Assembly (NCBI RefSeq): GCF_001889525.1
Contig: NZ_CP018192.1
Coordinates: forward strand, 2,074,501-2,138,500
Length of the DNA stretch: 64,000 bases
Direction: 5' to 3'
Source of the DNA: Granulibacter bethesdensis
Lineage (GTDB): Bacteria > Pseudomonadota > Alphaproteobacteria > Acetobacterales > Acetobacteraceae
Position 1 is the first letter of the stretch; each line of letters starts with the position of its first letter. The translations under genes were made by a program, and so were the position numbers. Positions 62,453 to 64,000 of the stretch are shown piece after piece. The notes below the pieces were generated by a model that saw nothing but the letters and a program-made list of their open reading frames with translations, had not been told where the DNA came from and did not search any database.

Positions 62453-62884
62453 TCAGTCGTCGAAACGCTTCGGACGACCGCGGCCCAGCGCCCCGTCAGA
62501 ACGGGCCTTCAAGTACATATAGATCGAATCGAGATTGTTGACGACGTCGGCAACTTCACCAAAAGCGGGCATCACGCTGTCGCTGGTGGTAGAAACGTTC
62601 TTTCGACCGTTAATGACGGTCTGGGTGAACGTGTCATAGCTCATGGTCTTGAGCGAGTTGGTCAGATTAGGGGCATAGGAGCTGCCGGAACCATCGGGAC
62701 CATGGCAACGCAGGCAGTTATCGCCATAAAAATTGTAGCCATGAGCAATCGTCTTGTCGCCCTTGCCGTCTTTCACATGCTTCTTGTAGTCCGGCGCATC
62801 ATCTGCATGGGCTGCGGAAATGGCACCGCCAGCGAAAGCCACGCTGAGCAGGACAGCGGCAAGGCGTGTTTTGATGTGTGGCAT
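62453..62884 (-). CDS. xoxG: XoxG cytochrome c, electron acceptor of XoxF
   Basis: This 143-residue protein has a signal peptide (AAVLLSVAFAGGAISAAHA) and one haem motif, CLRCH (Cys57, Cys60, His61), with Met105 (SVMPAFGE) as sixth ligand. It fits the methanol-metabolism c-type cytochromes (TIGR03874). XoxG takes electrons from the PQQ enzyme. It lies 205 bases after xoxF and before xoxJ, in the standard xoxFGJ order. Confidence 0.92.
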   Translation of the reverse strand: MPHIKTRLAAVLLSVAFAGGAISAAHADDAPDYKKHVKDGKGDKTIAHGYNFYGDNCLRCHGPDGSGSSYAPNLTNSLKTMSYDTFTQTVINGRKNVSTTSDSVMPAFGEVADVVNNLDSIYMYLKARSDGALGRGRPKRFDD

Positions 62885-63025
62885 GGATCGTCTTTTCCTT
62901 CCTCAGTCAAAAGGCCGTTGCCAGGGGCGACATCGGCTTTGGGACAAATTCCGCGTTATCTGCATATTTGCCCCAGACTAATTCCGGCATCCGAGGCATT
63001 TTGGACACGATAGCAGGATAAAGAA

Positions 63026-63053
63026 CCCCGGCGACACGTCAATGTCGCCGGGG
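63026..63053 (-). terminator. GC-rich hairpin between xoxF and xoxG
   Basis: CCCCGGCGACA and TGTCGCCGGGG pair perfectly around six bases. On the minus strand it begins 37 bases after the xoxF stop and is followed by TTCTTT. It could end most xoxF transcripts or shield their 3' ends, giving more XoxF than XoxG. Confidence 0.75.
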
Positions 63054-63089
63054 CCAATAATCAGTCTGTCAGATGATAGCCGACATCGA

Positions 63090-64000
63090 TCAGTTATCGA
63101 TGCCGAACACCGTCAGCACGCCGCCAAGCTGCGTATAATTGGCGAGAGAGCGATAGGCACCCACTGCACCCAGACCTTCGGCGTCACCAGACAGGCCAGC
63201 GGCCATACCGATACCGGCCCAGCCACCAAGGCCGGACAGAACGGCGATATACTGCTTGCCCTTGTGCTCATAGGCATTGACGTTGCCGATGATACCGGAC
63301 GGAGTCTTGTACTTGTAGAGCAGCTTGCCGGTCTTGGCATCGACTGCCTTCAGATAGCCTTCCAGCGTGCCGTAATAGACAACGCCACCAGCTGTGGAGA
63401 GCGCACCGGACCATACGGAGAACAGTTCCGGATCAGACCAGGCAATCCTGCCCTTGTTAACATCATAGGCAATGAAGTTGCCCAGATGGTTTTCACCCGG
63501 CGGCGGATACATATTGACGGTGGAACCGACGAAAGGCTGACCGGCGGTGTAGGACACCTTGAACGGCTCGTAATCCATGCAGATGTGGTTCGTCGGCACG
63601 TAGAACATGTGGTTCTGCGGATCGAACGAAGCAGGCTGCTGGTCCTTGACGCCGAGAGCGGCGGGGCAGATGCCCTTCGTGTTGTGGTCTTCGCCACCCG
63701 CTTCGGTGGAGTATTTCTTCACACGATCAGGCAGGCCGGTCTTCAGATTCACACCTGTGGCCCAGTTGACGATCGGATCGAACTTGTTCGCCTGGAGCAG
63801 CTCACCCGTCACGCGGTCGAGCACATAGGCGAAGCCGTTACGGTCGAAATGCACCAGCGCCTTGGTTTCCTTGCCGTTCACCTTGGTGTCGGCGAGGATC
63901 ATTTCGTTGATGCCGTCATAGTCCCATTCGTCGTGCGGGGTCATCTGATAGACCCACTTTGCAACGCCGGTATCCGCATCACGAGCGAAAATGGTCATGG
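63090..64000 (-). CDS. xoxF: Lanthanide-dependent methanol dehydrogenase XoxF, C-terminal part (runs off the right edge)
   Basis: The visible 303 residues or so are the C-terminal half of a PQQ-dependent eight-bladed propeller enzyme that oxidises methanol in the periplasm. The active-site segment [12 protein letters not shown] is present. The catalytic aspartate is followed two residues later by a second aspartate (DYD), the mark of rare-earth-dependent XoxF; calcium-type MxaF has Ala there. Blade motifs such as [21 protein letters not shown] and [14 protein letters not shown] are typical. xoxG and xoxJ follow. The N-terminus lies outside the window. Confidence 0.96.
   Translation of the reverse strand, partial: MTIFARDADTGVAKWVYQMTPHDEWDYDGINEMILADTKVNGKETKALVHFDRNGFAYVLDRVTGELLQANKFDPIVNWATGVNLKTGLPDRVKKYSTEAGGEDHNTKGICPAALGVKDQQPASFDPQNHMFYVPTNHICMDYEPFKVSYTAGQPFVGSTVNMYPPPGENHLGNFIAYDVNKGRIAWSDPELFSVWSGALSTAGGVVYYGTLEGYLKAVDAKTGKLLYKYKTPSGIIGNVNAYEHKGKQYIAVLSGLGGWAGIGMAAGLSGDAEGLGAVGAYRSLANYTQLGGVLTVFGIDN

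Noticed and set aside
1-64000. Search by eye for tRNA, rRNA, CRISPR arrays, transposases and phage genes
   Set aside because: No cloverleaf-like segments, rRNA stretches, spaced direct repeats or transposase/integrase motifs were seen in the gaps between genes; a covariance-model scan would be needed to exclude small RNAs.

Overview
This window is high-GC chromosomal DNA from an alphaproteobacterium. It is most likely an acetic acid bacterium (Acetobacteraceae) and resembles Granulibacter; that genus call is inferred from gene content, not from a search. The supporting evidence is a GANTC methylase of the CcrM type behind rnhB, a split ATP synthase Fo operon with b and b' subunits, alphaproteobacterial LexA-type boxes (GTTC-N7-GTTC), an unusually long SMC, and a lanthanide-type methanol dehydrogenase (XoxF). 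I see no rRNA, tRNA, CRISPR array, insertion sequence or phage gene. Genes are dense, and many are coupled by ATGA or GTGA overlaps.

0-8.6 kb is DNA maintenance and housekeeping. It holds a partial ClC-type channel, a radical SAM protein behind two LexA-type boxes, a DUF1697 gene broken by one amber codon, rnhB-ccrM behind three clustered GANTC sites, a Gly/Trp/Pro-rich exported protein, a POT peptide transporter, mutY, a DciA-like DUF721 gene and a DsbA-like thiol protein. 8.6-16.7 kb holds the 1523-residue smc, an ankyrin protein and atpI-atpB-atpE-atpF'-atpF. 16.7-25.5 kb holds a lipoprotein, a vWA/pentapeptide pair, ispH, thrB, rnhA, a peroxiredoxin, yqgE, a HAD hydrolase and pyrD.

25.6-45.6 kb is more accessory. 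It has a LexA-fold regulator; an operon of glutathionyl-hydroquinone reductase, FkbM-like methyltransferase and Nudix-like protein; RlpA; a BASS-type transporter; a compact ethanolamine pathway (eutB, eutC, permease, no microcompartment genes); a sulfate ABC importer (sbp-cysT-cysW-cysA); an OmpR/EnvZ-type two-component pair; and a beta carbonic anhydrase.

45.7-64 kb forms a methanol/PQQ-enzyme neighbourhood. At the right edge, on the minus strand, are xoxF (partial), xoxG, xoxJ and a CxxxCW protein. Facing them is an ABC export/import-type operon associated with PQQ alcohol oxidation (binding protein, beta-propeller, ATPase, permease, exported protein). Next to these are a nitrate/sulfonate-type ABC transporter, a small cytochrome c, a small exported protein with an EF-hand-like loop, a TonB-dependent receptor, a MoxYX-like sensor/regulator pair, and an HtrA-like protein whose three catalytic residues are replaced. 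The XoxF motif Asp-Tyr-Asp is visible, so the enzyme should use a rare-earth metal. The nearby TonB receptor and ABC systems make a combined lanthanide acquisition, sensing and methanol oxidation locus the most interesting hypothesis here.
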